A stretch of DNA of 46,109 nt from Nephromyces sp. MM_2019 (Eukaryota > Apicomplexa > Aconoidasida > Nephromycida), in assembly GCA_015657535.1 (NCBI GenBank), contig JADHZB010000814.1:2758-48866 (forward strand), read 5' to 3'. A program made the position numbers and the translations under genes. The stretch's first letter is position 1, and every line of letters begins with the position of its first letter. The notes beneath the pieces were generated by a model. The model was not told the DNA's origin. It did not search any database and saw only the letters and a program-made list of their open reading frames with translations. Of this stretch, positions 11,339-23,691 are shown piece after piece.

Positions 11339-13485
11339 TTAAGTTGCTACATCTTCACTATTTGGCTCTTCGCAAGATTCTGACATATCTTGACACAAAT
11401 TTTCATCTTCACTATCAACATCAATATACTTCTCATGAATTGTTCCAAAGCTAAAATAAATTATAAAAATTTATTCATATGTTGAAAATAACTATAGAAA
11501 GGAGGTAGATATAATTTACTTATCGTTCACATCATCTTTGACTGTAATTGAAATGTTAAAAATTCCAAGATCAGAGTACATAGAACCAAGTGAAAACCTA
11601 GAAATTGGAGTTGATAACATTTATAAGATGAAAATTCAAAAGGTTTTTTAGCATAAAATAATTTTTAAATATTCAATATAGTTGACTTTTAAACATTGGT
11701 ATAATTTTGATAAGCTAGGATAAAACTAAATTTTGCTAAGTTGTTATTTCAAAGTGAAGGGATAATAGAATTTTATATGAGTACCCATTGGCTTGGTCAA
11801 CCTCTTTCAAGACATTGAGTACACTTTCTTTGTCCTGTATGTCCAATAGTCGGAAAGAAACTAAGCTGAAAACCAATAAATATTTTTGAGGGGTATTCAG
11901 TTTATCAAATTTGAATGGATTTATCATTGAATATGGAGCTCAATATTGATTGTTTTTTTTCTTACTTGAAATCCTCAATTGTTTCACATAAAAGGTAATT
12001 GAAACTTAAGAATTCAGCCTAAGTGTGTTGGGGAAAAATGTGGAAATAAGTTTAAATGTGGTCTAAAAAGTAGTCAAAAAGCTAATTTAAAAAGAAAGTT
12101 TCTGGTTGCTTGGTAGCTAAGTACAGCAAACAGGGATACATGTAGATAATAATTTCACATTCAAGCAATTTAAAATTGTGATAAAATAAAGATAGATGAG
12201 TTTGTTCTACTTTTTCATTTTAGGCTGAGAGAGATTACAGTGATGACTCTTTAGTGTGAATAATTTAATAGCTTACATTTAAGGGGTTATTACTTTCCAT
12301 CCAGCCTAATAGATAACAAAGGTCTTGTACCTCAGAAAAGTAGTCCATACGAAAGACTGGGGGAAATCAATAGGTAGAGCATAGGCTTTTGTGCTTCACA
12401 TTGAATATTAATAAAAAATGTAGTTGTTTTTCTAGAAAATTATAAATGGATACCTAAATCATCTGAGTAGTCCTTAAGGAGGTCGATTTTTGTGAATATA
12501 TTAACAAATGGCAACTCCAGTAAAAGTTGGCCGCTCAAGGAAACTAATAGAGCGCTGATATACTGCATGTTAGTAAAAGGAGTTTATTTCGAATCCAAAA
12601 ATGCTTAAAGTGATAGAAAAGGAATTAATTTTTACCTTATAAGGCTCAGTGCAAAGAGTACTATCAACGAGATGACATACAGTTAGCTGGGAAATTCAAA
12701 ATATTTAAAGGTTGAGATTATTAAAATGAAATTATTTGGAAAATTAATCTGAATAATTGGGTATAAAAAAGCTTTTGAAAAAATTAATAAATTCATTACC
12801 CTAGCATCCATCTTTTGGAGCTTGTTCAGGATTGTGACCATGCCTTCATGGTTACAATAAAGTTCTACTTGGCCGGGACAATCAAATACAATGTAATGAT
12901 CTAAAATACGATGTCGAGCAAAAATTGGCATAGAATATACTTTGTATATTTAGCTAATAAATTATGGCTGAGAAGTAAAACCCGAACCTTCGTAACGATG
13001 CAAGCGTTCAGCTAGCCAATCAAAGTTGGACACTATATACTCGATGGAATATACTAGGGCTAAGAATAGATATTTAAAGTATGTTTTATGATTTTATAAA
13101 GCGGAAAGAGCTATAAAAACGAATGCTTCACAGGTATTAAAGTAATTAGGATATTTTCGAGGGCTAAGTAATTGGTAACACTATGTTTGAAAGGCTCAAT
13201 TGCTTGATTATTTTTTATTCTTATATCTAGAATTCAATTAAATATAAGTGATCAAAGTAGGGCCTTACCTCCATTAGGGCCAAGAGAATACTTTTCCATT
13301 ACATCAACAGTGTCAACCAGGTCCCTTATGTCTATATCGCATTCATAAGGTAAAATGTCATTGGCTGGGTCGAGGTTGACAATAATGGTACGCCTCTGTA
13401 GTGCATTACAGATCTGTTGCATGCCATAGCAGTACGTTGTCTTACCAGACCCAGGCGGTCCGATAACCCATTGTCCATACCACAT
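11339..13485 (-). CDS. GPN2: GPN-loop GTPase 2 (GPN2), ten exons
   Basis: GPN GTPases assemble RNA polymerase II and III and assist their nuclear import. Exons on the minus strand: 13485-13269, 13059-12988, 12900-12800, 12686-12636, 12562-12454, 12356-12277, 12018-11966, 11865-11785, 11597-11520 and 11450-11339. All nine junctions keep phase and give 317 residues, the usual GPN2 length. Visible motifs: P-loop GPPGSGKTT (residues 9-17), NLDPAND (37-43), the defining GPN loop LGPNG (68-72), [13 protein letters not shown] and the G4-like [10 protein letters not shown]. The segment [20 protein letters not shown] corresponds to the GPN2-specific 'IPLNIQDKES...AVDKANGY', and [10 protein letters not shown] to its C-terminal 'LGIQEKYL'. 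The protein ends with an acidic tail. The residue after GPNG is Ala, formed across the first splice junction, where animal GPN2 has Gly. The gene converges on DPH7, with 175 bp between the stops. Confidence 0.93.
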
Positions 13486-14454
13486 CAGGTTAACTTAGTT
13501 CTAACACAGTAATAGTTGTTGAGGCATAGGTTTTTGAAGGGTCTAAATGTTTGTTAAAAATTAACCATTGAATAAATAAAAGATGATTTATTGGTAGTTC
13601 AGACTTGGTGTTAGAAATATTTAGGAAGTCTCTTAAGTACTAATTGAGTCGAAACAGATTGCTTGTGTAACCATCTACTACATATTGTGTGATTGAAATA
13701 TAATGCATGAACAACATACATCAAACTTAAGCTGATGAAGTTCTTTGAAATTTTAAAGTAGTGATAACTTATTATTCAGGTATAACATGCTTTGATTTTT
13801 TATCGATAATAGTGATGTGAGTTTAATACTTAGTTGTGGTTGAAGTGATTTGTGAGTTCAACGAAAATAGCTTGTGGGGCTTAAATTCATTTTAAATATT
13901 ACACTACTTGTATAGTAATTCAAATTAACTCAAGATGTGCCTGTTTGACATTCTAATGTTGCTTAATTAAACCCATAACATACCAAAAAAATTTAAAAGT
14001 TTAATAATGTTTATAACTTTACAACTATCAATCATCATTTATTTTTTGAGGTCTCTTATTTCATCATCAAGTAGCCAACAAAAAACACATTTTAATAAAG
14101 TTTATATTTATTTTATAGCATACTCCACAAACTGATGAATAAATACTGTAATTTACATTATATATTATCTAAGCTAAGAAGAATAATATATATTCCTAAT
14201 GAATAGGTTTAATAGGTTTAAAGATACCTATGACATGATCTTTTACCACCATCATCTACTGAGATTGAATTCTATAAAAGGTAAATGTAAGCTCACTAGA
14301 AATATGTCCTAACAATTGCTATACTTTACTATTTTGACAGACTGTATCTGATTCCATATCTATTTAGCACTAATACATGAGCCAAACGAAGATAAAGATT
14401 TTTCAGCTAATTTTTTTCTATAATATGTACACTACTTAAATAAAAGCTTTGTAT
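13486..14454. other. Divergent intergenic region between GPN2 and COQ2
   Basis: This 969-bp stretch is AT-rich and must contain both promoters. No exon-like sequence or notable repeat was seen. Confidence 0.55.
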
Positions 14455-16093
14455 ATGAGTTTTTCTATTAAATCTGAGTCCAAGATTGATTTCCATTACA
14501 AAACAGGCTCACTGGCTAAACTTTTTTTCAAACTTAATATCAAACTTCCATCCACGCTCTTGAATAATGAGAATTTGAACCTCGATAAGCAGCTTCACAG
14601 GCAATTGTCTAAGAATAACTTTGGATTCCTAAACATCAAATTTTCACCGACACTATTTAACAATGAGAAATTGAAACAGCTTAGCCCCGAACAAGTCCAG
14701 AGGCCTTCATCAGGCACGAATCTTCCAGAACTCATTAAGCCATACCTAAAGTTAGCCAGACTCCATGCTCCCATTGGAACATGGCTTCTATTTTGGCCAT
14801 GTGCTTGGAGTATTACTTTGGCCGCACAACCAACAACCTTGATACCTTCAGCATTTTACCTTGGGTGCTGCGCTGCTGGTGCTATATTAATGCGCTCAAG
14901 TGGATGCGTAATCAATGACCTATGGGACAGAGACCTTGATGGCAAGGTAGAGAGAACATCAGATAGACCAATCGCTTCAGGACAAGTAACTATCAAACAA
15001 GGTGAAGCAAAATTTCAGATACTACACTCAAATTTACTTTTCAAGGTTCACTTTTTTTTTGTCTAAATCTTCTTTTCAGCCCTAATTTTCCTGGGAGCAC
15101 AGCTGGGATTATCCTTAGCTATCTTGATGCAGTTTCAACCATTAACGTAATCTAAGAGCTAACTCTACTCAAGAAACCTTTTACCTTGTCGGTTTAAAAT
15201 AAATAAACCTTTTTTCATTAATCTCAGAATATTACTGGGTCTCTCTTCAATGGGACTGGTCATAATATATCCCCTTATGAAACGTATTTTTAACTGGCCA
15301 CAGTTAGTTCTTGGGCTTACATTCAATTGGGGCGCGCTTTTGGTATATTAACTTTCCATTTATTTGAATTCTGAATAAAACTGTTCAAAACTCAAATGTT
15401 TCTCAGGGTTGGACGGCCGTTTCAGGAGCCTTTTCACCTCCTTTTGCAGTCCCAATTTGTCTTTATGCATCTGGGATTTGTTGGACATTGGTTTATGATT
15501 CTATTTATGCTCATCAAGATAAAGATGATGACATTAAGATAGGAATCCGGTCAACAGCTTTAAATTGGTAAATTTTCAAATTACTTTTATTATTTGATAT
15601 AAATGCTCTATGCCCAACAAAAACTTTTAGGGGGGAGCAAAACAAGCTCATAATGTCGATTTTTGCTTCACTTATGACTCTTTCTCTAATTGGTGTTGGA
15701 TATAGCGGAGAGTTAAACGTGAGAAACAACTAAATTACTTTATACACCTAGATAATTATTTAATAAACCTTTTGGAATCCCTTTTAATCTATTATTGTTA
15801 TGCTTAATATTAACTACCAAACTAAATTCTATAGCTATACCACTTTTTGCTCCAACTATTATTTTCAGTGGCCATACTACTTGTCAATATTCATCACAGC
15901 ATCCAGCCTTTTCTGGACGTTAAAAACTGTAAATTTAAATGACAAAACTCGTTGTGGAGAGATTTTTAAGAACCAAAAATGGATTGGTCTTATAATATTT
16001 TTAGGGATTTTATCTTCAAAAGGTCTTATGTGGTACAACTTACCAGGTTCAATAAACGAATTGGATCAACTCAATTTTATAACTAAACCTTAA
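14455..16093 (+). CDS. COQ2: 4-hydroxybenzoate polyprenyltransferase (COQ2, UbiA family)
   Basis: COQ2 attaches the polyprenyl tail to 4-hydroxybenzoate in ubiquinone synthesis, in the inner mitochondrial membrane. Exons: 14455-15001, 15080-15146, 15228-15342, 15407-15567, 15631-15718 and 15869-16093. All are in phase and give 400 residues. The first Asp-rich motif is NDLWDRDLD, followed by [10 protein letters not shown]; the second is [32 protein letters not shown] followed by WGALLGW is near-identical to the COQ2 family signature. Hydrophobic membrane segments are spread along exons 1-6. The N-terminal ~85 residues are polar and basic, consistent with a mitochondrial presequence, and hold an internal duplication: [15 protein letters not shown] at 27-41 and [15 protein letters not shown] at 59-73. 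Start: ATG at 14455; a longer in-frame TTG at 14449 is not needed. The donor at 15002 (CAAG|GTGAAG) was chosen because only it restores the family sequence. Confidence 0.94.
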
Positions 16094-16413
16094 ACTGCAA
16101 CTAAATTCTATTTTTATTTATTAACTATTAAAAAATAAAAATTAGCAAAAGGGAAAATTAACTATCACAAAGCACTTCTTTTGATTTTTAGATTGTATAA
16201 AATAATACCTTGACATGTTACAAATTTTAAATTCTATAAGCTTAAAAGGCTCCAGTAAATTTTAATTTTTTTAAAATTGATTAATCAACAAAGTGATTTT
16301 ATAAATAGATGTTGAAATTTAACTACTCATTTTGAACAAATTTTAGCAATAGATACTGAAACAAAATTATTTTTCGATTACAAAAGTTTCTGACTATAAT
16401 TTTTATTGCTTCA
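16094..16413. other. Short convergent intergenic region
   Basis: The 320 bp between the COQ2 stop and the stop of the minus-strand EF-hand gene must hold both 3' UTRs. It is AT-rich with no recognisable gene. Confidence 0.5.
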
Positions 16414-18022
16414 TTAAACCGAGCGTACATTTTGTGGCCCTTTTACCAATCTATAGAATAAAAAAAACAAGCTCATTTACAGTTATAATTAATTTTCCAT
16501 TTTGAGCATACGATGATACTGAACAATTTTCATTTTACCTTTCTGCTAATTGAACATAATCTACAGCACTCTTATCTTTAGAACCAGCCAATAGCAATAC
16601 TTCATTAACTTCAGCCGAGCTGAGCGATTCACCCCTTCTAGTTAATATTTCATTAAGTTTTTCTGCCGTTATGAATCCTAGCCTATTTTCATCAAATAAG
16701 GCAAAAGCCTCTATCAGCAACCTTTTAGAAGTTGGTTGGGTATAATTTTCAACAAAAAAGTTGATAAATTGTTCAAAGTCAATTCCTAACGAAATTAAGA
16801 GAAATTCAATTTGTTTCTAGTGTCATAAGATAAAATATCAGCAACAATAATACACAATGATGCTTTTATCAACTAGTGATAATATATTAAAAGCTCTATT
16901 TACCTGAGTCTTCTGATGTTGCACTAGATTTAAGTCTATGTAATGTCTTCGATGAGAAGCGTTTTACTCCAAATTTACTTTTTTCGCCCTTTGTACGGGC
17001 TTTAGCTTGGTCATTATCTATATTTGAGACAAAGTTCGACTCCTTAGTCCCAGAAATCTCTTGTAGGAGCTCTACATGCAATAATTTAATTGAGAATCAG
17101 AAATAGTATAAAATAATAATCTTTATCCTTTTAGTTATATATCTAATCCTATAAAAAATATAAAGTGCTTTTATTGGAGCCTTTAATGTTTTAAAGTGAA
17201 TTGATTGTAATCATTTTTAAAACTGGTGGCAAAATTCGGCTATTCTGAACATCTTCAAGCCAATATTGTTAAAGGATATGAATTTCTCAAGAAATGACTA
17301 TGTGATAGACTTTTTCATTTGCACTTTTCTTACTTACCATCTAACTTTTTTCCAAGTGACGCCTCCGAGATAGTTTGTCCTAATGCTCTATAGAGTATTG
17401 ATACCTAAGAATTTATAAGGTATAAGAGATTATGCTTATAATAGAAGAAAGATTCGCTTTCTAGGGGCTAGAATTCTTAATAACTTTCATAATTTAATTA
17501 GATTTATAATTTAATCCGAAAGCTTTGTTTACCTGCAACGGTTGTAATTTTCCATCGTGATCGTCATCAAGCAAATCAAAGTACTCACTGTGAAATGATG
17601 CAAAAATTGTAAGTTGCAAACTTTGCTTTAAAATAGTAAAGTAACAAACTTGATACTAAGTTTATATTGTAGTTAAATACGCTTTTAAAAATTAATCCCT
17701 AAGTAACTACTACAGCATTAGAGGTACAACAGCCTTAAACAATAAGCTGTGACTTAAAAGCTCATTTCGAATGTTAATTACTGCAGTTTTCAACAAATTT
17801 GAAGAGAATATTGTAACAAAATTCTTGTTATGTAAAATATTTACAGTAAAACATCCCCTAGCAAGTAGGAATTTTATTTTCCAGCGAAGGAATATAACAC
17901 AATTCAGTTCGTATTTGAACTTAAATTTTTACTACTTTTCTAAACTTAGTTTTAAAAAAAATTCTTATTTACCTTATTTGCTTTATATGAGAATCGGTAA
18001 GTTTTGGTTTAGGTCTTAACAT
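16414..18022 (-). CDS. Calmodulin/myosin-light-chain-like EF-hand protein with an insertion inside EF-hand 2
   Basis: Exons on the minus strand: 18022-17973, 17587-17533, 17404-17338, 17071-16904, 16785-16539 and 16450-16414. All are in phase and give 207 residues. EF-hand 1 is clear: ISEYFDLLDDDHDGKLQPLQ has ligands D24, D26 and D28 with G29, but Gln instead of Glu at position 12. The next helix, SILYRALGQTISEASL, matches the calmodulin linker 'TVMRSLGQNPTEAEL'. EF-hand 2 begins ELLQEIS and ends GIDFEQFINFF, but about 50 basic/Ser-rich residues replace its loop. EF-hand 3 (FALFDENRLGFITAEKLNEI) and EF-hand 4 (LLAGSKDKSAVDYVQLAER) are degenerate. So only one site looks able to bind calcium. 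A myosin light chain or a calmodulin-like regulator of an apicomplexan myosin is plausible, but the partner is not shown by the sequence. There is no signal peptide or acylation site. Confidence 0.82.
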
Positions 18023-20113
18023 TTTGTTTAAAGTAGCGTAACGTTATTATAAAATAATTTCCAAATTTGTAAAATTTTTATTGAAGAGAGTTGTTAAATT
18101 TATTAATAATAATCTTACTGGGAAACAAGATTTTATATTCACATTTATTTTGTTAGTATTTAATTATTTTAAAATAGGTGAAATATAAATAAGATCAAGA
18201 AGGAAAATTTGTAGGTCTTAAAATGTAGCTAGTGAATATAATTTTTTATTACTTGATTAACTAATAAAAAACTAGGGCGTATCACTAGAAATTAAGCAAC
18301 TTAAGTTAAAGAATTCGTAATTTTTTTATATTAAGCAATCTTGGTGAATTCAAATTTTCAGATTGCCTTAATTGAATGTAGATTAAGTTGTAAATACTAA
18401 CTATCTCCACCAAAGTTGCTGTTTGGTATATTTATAGTTACTTTAAAAGTAAGTACTAACACCTTATTTATAAATTTTGTATTTAAAATCACACTATGTA
18501 TAACATTAAGAAGGCTGTATAGCTTCAATTCTTACTCCATTCTACAATTTAGAGCTCCTTTAATTTTCCAAAAATCAAAATATGTACAATAAATTTAAAT
18601 TTAGCGCACATCCACTAATTTTACTTACATATACTATACAGATTAATTAAATGTAAATTAGCTAAAACTTTATTAGCTAGAGCATAAATTTAATAAGAAA
18701 CTATGAGTCGTAACAACACGAAGCATATGTGGATACACATATGTATATATAAAAGATTCAAAAACTTAAGTCGATAGGTTGTATATACTGAATGTAGAAA
18801 TTTCTTTGTTCATTGAATAAAAAAAATCCATGGCGATATAAATAATACTAGTCCTAATCAATACTAGCTTTTGTTTCTTACTGGATTATGATAATTCATT
18901 ATTAAATAAGACCGAGTAAATAAATTAAAAATTAAATTTCCCCCAAAAACCAATGAAACTGGCTACAAGCTTTTCAAATAAGTGCATAAAAAATAATTTT
19001 AAAAATCCAGTAGCTCAAGCATGAGTGTTATGAGATTATGTGCTCTAAAGAAACTCATCAATCAGAGTTAGTTATTTCCTAAACTAATAAGGGTATAACT
19101 ACTTTTGAGCATCAGTGAAACTAAAGTTAAAGGTTAATTGCGCAAAAATTATTGTTTAATTAAAATTTAAGCAAAGGTAAAAACTTCGAGTGGGTAGTGT
19201 GTAAGGGATAAGTTTGTTTTAAACCGTTAGTAGTAAATAGGAATTTCCGGGCTTACACATAAGCTGTATTTTCCAGGTAACTTAAAAAGTTCGAGAGTTT
19301 ATAGTGGACTGATTGAAAATTTTTATTCAAATTTAGCAAGACAATTCAAATATTTAACCCTATGCTTTAATGTTAAGAGAGCGATCAGAAACTCTCAAAT
19401 TCAATGCGCTGGTGAGGCTTTTGGTTACAAAACTCTAATTTCTACCTAACAAACAAGTCTAGCTCTTCATCTCAGATCTTGATTATTCCATTTGGAAAAA
19501 GCCTTTAAGACTTGTTAATCAGACAAGTCCTAAGTAGTATTCTCGAAAGTCTTATCATTTAAATTGTAAATAAAAAATTACTTCAAAAGTCGATTTTAAA
19601 GTTTTCTAGGACTTCATCTAATTATGTCTAATTCTAATTAATTAATTTGGTAATCACCTTTCTATTTTTTTCTATTTTGTAAAGCAATCAATCATGTGTG
19701 TTTAGACCTTGTTAAACATATCGAGTGGTAAAAGATGTTTAGATTAAGTGCTTGTTTTGGAGACACTTGTAAACTAGAAATAAAATAATAAAAAATTTCC
19801 AATTAGCATTTCAGAATTGTTTTTTATTGTGACTTTCGCCTCTACCAGCCTGCTCATCTGTTTAGCACTCAATCAATAGCTTATTGCATAGAAGCATTTT
19901 ATATAAAGTGCATTAGTTGAGTTTTGTATTCACGACATTGAAGCTTGACAACAATTTCTGATACTTTAGGTTTTATGCTTGGCACTTCATTTATCTATTA
20001 TTGGATGTGTAAATGAATTAATACTCAATTTGTAAATAAAGCTAAACAAGACTAAAAATCTTTGCAGCAGCTAAAAAGACTGACATAAGATATTGAAAAT
20101 ATATATTTTTAAG
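18023..20113. other. 2.1-kb divergent intergenic region, no gene seen
   Basis: This lies upstream of both the EF-hand gene and the aspartyl protease gene. It is AT-rich and I could not find an exon or tRNA. A GTTCGAG near 19290 lacks the flanking bases of a tRNA B box. Confidence 0.55.
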
Positions 20114-22159
20114 ATGCCTAAGCGTTTAAGTCTTATATTTATTTGCCCACTTATTGCTATATGCTGCACATTGCCTGTCACTCCATTACCTTTTTTCGAT
20201 GATTTATTCTCTGCACCGCTTAATATACTTAATGACCTTCTTAACCCATTGACAAATATTTTTTCTATAAATAATGAAAATTCCTTAGTACCTAATATTT
20301 TTGGTGGTTTCCTAGATTTCTCTAACGATAATGAGCCACAAATAGATGACCTGGTAGACAATTTCCCAAATAATCAATTTTCTAATATCTTGGAAAATTT
20401 TATACCTCGCTCACAAAGCTCTCAGTCACCAGAATATTTTATAAATGAAGGTAATTTTGCTAGATCAGCTAACTCAGAGAATACCCCCTCAATCACCCCA
20501 CTATTTGGTAGTATTCATAAAACTGCTTACTTTTTTGTTGATGGAATCATTGGATCTGATTTCCAAAGACAATCACTTATAATTGACACTGGCTCATCAG
20601 TCTTGGCTGCTGCATGTGATAGATGTGTTTCATGTGGCCAGCATTTAGATGAACCTTTCAGATGCTCTGCATCTTCTGGATGCTACGATATACCTTGTAA
20701 AACAAGCTGTAGCGAATGCCGTGACTCTCATCTCTGTTCACACTGCGTTAACAAATGTCCGATTTGTAGCTCGGATGGGATAAGGTAAAGCTTTTACATA
20801 TTTATTTCAGAAAAAAAATCAATATTGTATGCCTTGAAATTTTTTAAAACACCAATACATTCAGTCATTTAGAGAGCTCTTGCTATCTTGATTATGATTT
20901 TAGTGATGGTATTGTAAAAACAATATAATGCACTATTTTGCTAAATTATAAAAATTAACTTACTAATTCATTGCCTATATTCTAATAACCAGCATTGAAT
21001 CCCTCTATATTTTTTCTCTTATAGCTGCGCTTACGATGTACACTATGCAGAGGGAAGCTCAATAACAGGATCCTGGCACCTTGACCACTTTTACTTCCCA
21101 CAATATGACAACCCCAGTTCACTCTCAGAGCCCATACTAACACCTATCGGGTGCCACCATGCTGAAACCAACTTGTTTTTGGATCAAGCTGCATCTGGTA
21201 TACTAGGACTACAGTATTCAACCATGTATGGACCACGAACATTCTTGGACTCTGCTCTGGACAAATTCTCAAAAAAGCAAATGTCAATTTGTCTAGCTGA
21301 GGAAGGTGGTCTCATGGCTCTTGGTCGCGCACTCCATGAATACCATAAACCAACTTCCAGCTCCCCCCTTGAGCCACCTTATATAACATGGATTGCCCGT
21401 GTTCCATTGCAAAGGTCATACCAAGTACATCTTTTATCTATACAAATAGCAGACTCTTATCCTATAACTGTTTCGAGAATGAGCGAGTTCTTCAACCTAT
21501 TTGGTATTAGAAGATATGCTACTTTGGATTCCGGCACAACATTAACTTATTTACCTTTCGACATATACAACCCCTTAATGACAGCATTTCATGATTTTTT
21601 GAATAAAAACAAGAGGGTATCCTCACTCAAGGAAATTAATCGTCGTTTAAATCAAGTAGATAAATTCGACGAAGATATCGCATATAAAAACTTTAGAAAT
21701 TTTGATTCTTCACTAAGAAATCTTGATCCATTATACTCTGAAACCATTCTGGAAATCCCCTTTGATAAGCTCAACTCAACTTTCCCCCAGAATGCAAAGC
21801 CACGCCACATCGAAGAAATCCCCGTCTCTGGCAAACAAGCATCATGTTGGTACCTTCCTAACGGTGATTCCGATCTCAAAGAATTCCCAATTATCAAAAT
21901 GAATTTTGAATCATACAAAAATGCGGAATCAAAATCAAGCACTTTTTCTACTATTGAATGGCACCCTGGATCCTATCTTTACTCTAGGGGATCACCAAAC
22001 AGACGATGCTTATCAATCGAATCGCATACTCAGATCCTATTAGGGGCAACATTTTTCATAAATAAAGACATCACTTTTGACTATGATGATACCCAGAAGA
22101 TTGGAATAGCTGAAGCTAATTGTCCAAACTTTCAATACGATGATAGATATAGCTTTTAA
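20114..22159 (+). CDS. ASP5: Plasmepsin V / ASP5-type aspartyl protease
   Basis: Two exons, 20114-20784 and 21025-22159, join in phase to give 601 residues. ATG at 20114 begins a signal peptide, MPKRLSLIFICPLIAICCTL, followed by a long Asn/Asp-rich prosegment. The catalytic motifs are IIDTGSS (D158) and TLDSGTT (D392), so both Asp are present. Directly after the first motif comes a cysteine-rich insert, CDRCVSCGQHLDEPF and onward, with 12 cysteines between residues 168 and 218. The spacing C-x2-C-x2-CG-x-H-x-x-x-PF is the hallmark of plasmepsin V and Toxoplasma ASP5, as is IGCHHAETNLFLDQAASGIL. These enzymes cleave export motifs (PEXEL/TEXEL) of secreted proteins in the ER (plasmepsin V) or Golgi (ASP5). 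The region 395-560 is long and charged, typical of the family. Unlike both known enzymes, this model ends shortly after GIAEANCPNF with no C-terminal transmembrane helix. A signal-peptide gene (GDPD) follows on the same strand. Confidence 0.9.
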
Positions 22160-23691
22160 AATCTTTTCAAAATTCTACAACATCATTTATCAGTTTAATA
22201 ATTAAAATTACTTAATTAAAACTAACAAACCATACTATATATCGTAAGTTGAATTCAAATTTTAAATCAGTTAAATTATCATGTTAGCTATTGCTAAACA
22301 GATACTATTCATAATTTTACAAAATCTTATAATTTCTTTTTCGAACCTAATTAGTAATAATTAATTCTTTCTCTACTAAAAAACTAAAAGTTTAAATTTA
22401 ATATGGTTCAATTTTTTCACCTTGAAAATTGAACATCACAAAACTAACAAATATGTTATCAAGAGTGATAAATAGTATATAACTCAATCTTTTGCACTAT
22501 AACTCAATTTCAGCTTATTTACCTTTTATCACTCAATGAAATAAATTAGAAATAAGATTTACATGGGCCAGAAAGCTGAATAATAATTTGAAATGAAACC
22601 AAAGTTCCCTTTATAATTATCATCAATCTCTATGATTCATCCCAGCAACTAGAAAATAAAGAAATAAGCTATTAATAAGAAATATCAAAAGGGAATATTT
22701 TTCAACAAATTTTAACATATATTTGTCTGAGTCTCTTCAAAAAACTCTACATCTTTTTCCAAGTTATTTCCTTTGATGAAGCAATTTGATTTAATTAAGT
22801 TATATATATCAGTAAACAAGTAGCCTAAGTGGCTAATATTGAGCTCAATATCAAATCAACTTTTTGATTGTAATCTTCATATGAAGTTTATTATGATAAC
22901 ATCAACATTTTGGTGTATCACCTTTCCGCTAAAAAAATGCTAATTGATATTTGACCAAGATAAATCAACTAGTATGAATTGCCTATTAAATGAGTTAAAA
23001 ACTGTAACAGCTCACAGGGGGGTTATAGGTCATTCAGTAATTTTGATTTAAATCAGTTCCCACAATATTTCATTTTAGCACCATTATTTTAGTTTATTCT
23101 GCTTTCACCTTTAACTTTTTATATTAGGGATTATAGTTGCGCGATTATTATTGAGCCCAAATTTGATTATTTTTGGATAAGTTTGAATAAAAGATTGCTT
23201 TGAGAGATAGCAGAAGCAAAAATATAGAGAGATTAAGCTTTCCTTATATGTATAAGTGCTTATCAATGAATGCAGGTTGCAAATACGAGTTTTTTAAATT
23301 TCTCTACCAAATTTTTAATTGTTTAACAGGACTGGCTAGCTGTTCTAGATAGCAATATCATTTTAAAAATTAGTCAACGTAGACTGCGTAAAGTGAAGAG
23401 AATAAATACTCAGGAGCGACGCAAAGACTTATTAATCATTCGTTGTCTATAAAAAAGAATAGCAATATTTAAGAAAGTAATTTAACTAGGTTTTCCTTAA
23501 CAAAGCATAGTCACAATGCTAATGACGTGTACACCTTATTTTAAAGCAACTATTTCCACATTTTTAAACTAGATGACACAACTTACTCAGCAAGCATGGG
23601 CATGAAAGTTATGTAAAATTTAAAATTTAATCTTTTTCAATAATATTTAATTTTGTATTACATACTTTTTAGTGCTACTAATTTCTCGAAA
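22160..23691. other. Intergenic region between ASP5-like protease and GDPD
   Basis: About 1.5 kb of AT-rich sequence with no exon that could extend the protease with a membrane helix and no independent gene. Both neighbours are on the plus strand, so it should hold the GDPD promoter. Confidence 0.55.

Noticed and set aside
19280..19300. GTTCGAG motif as a possible tRNA B box
   Set aside because: The flanking bases do not form a T-arm and no A box or acceptor stem pairs with it.
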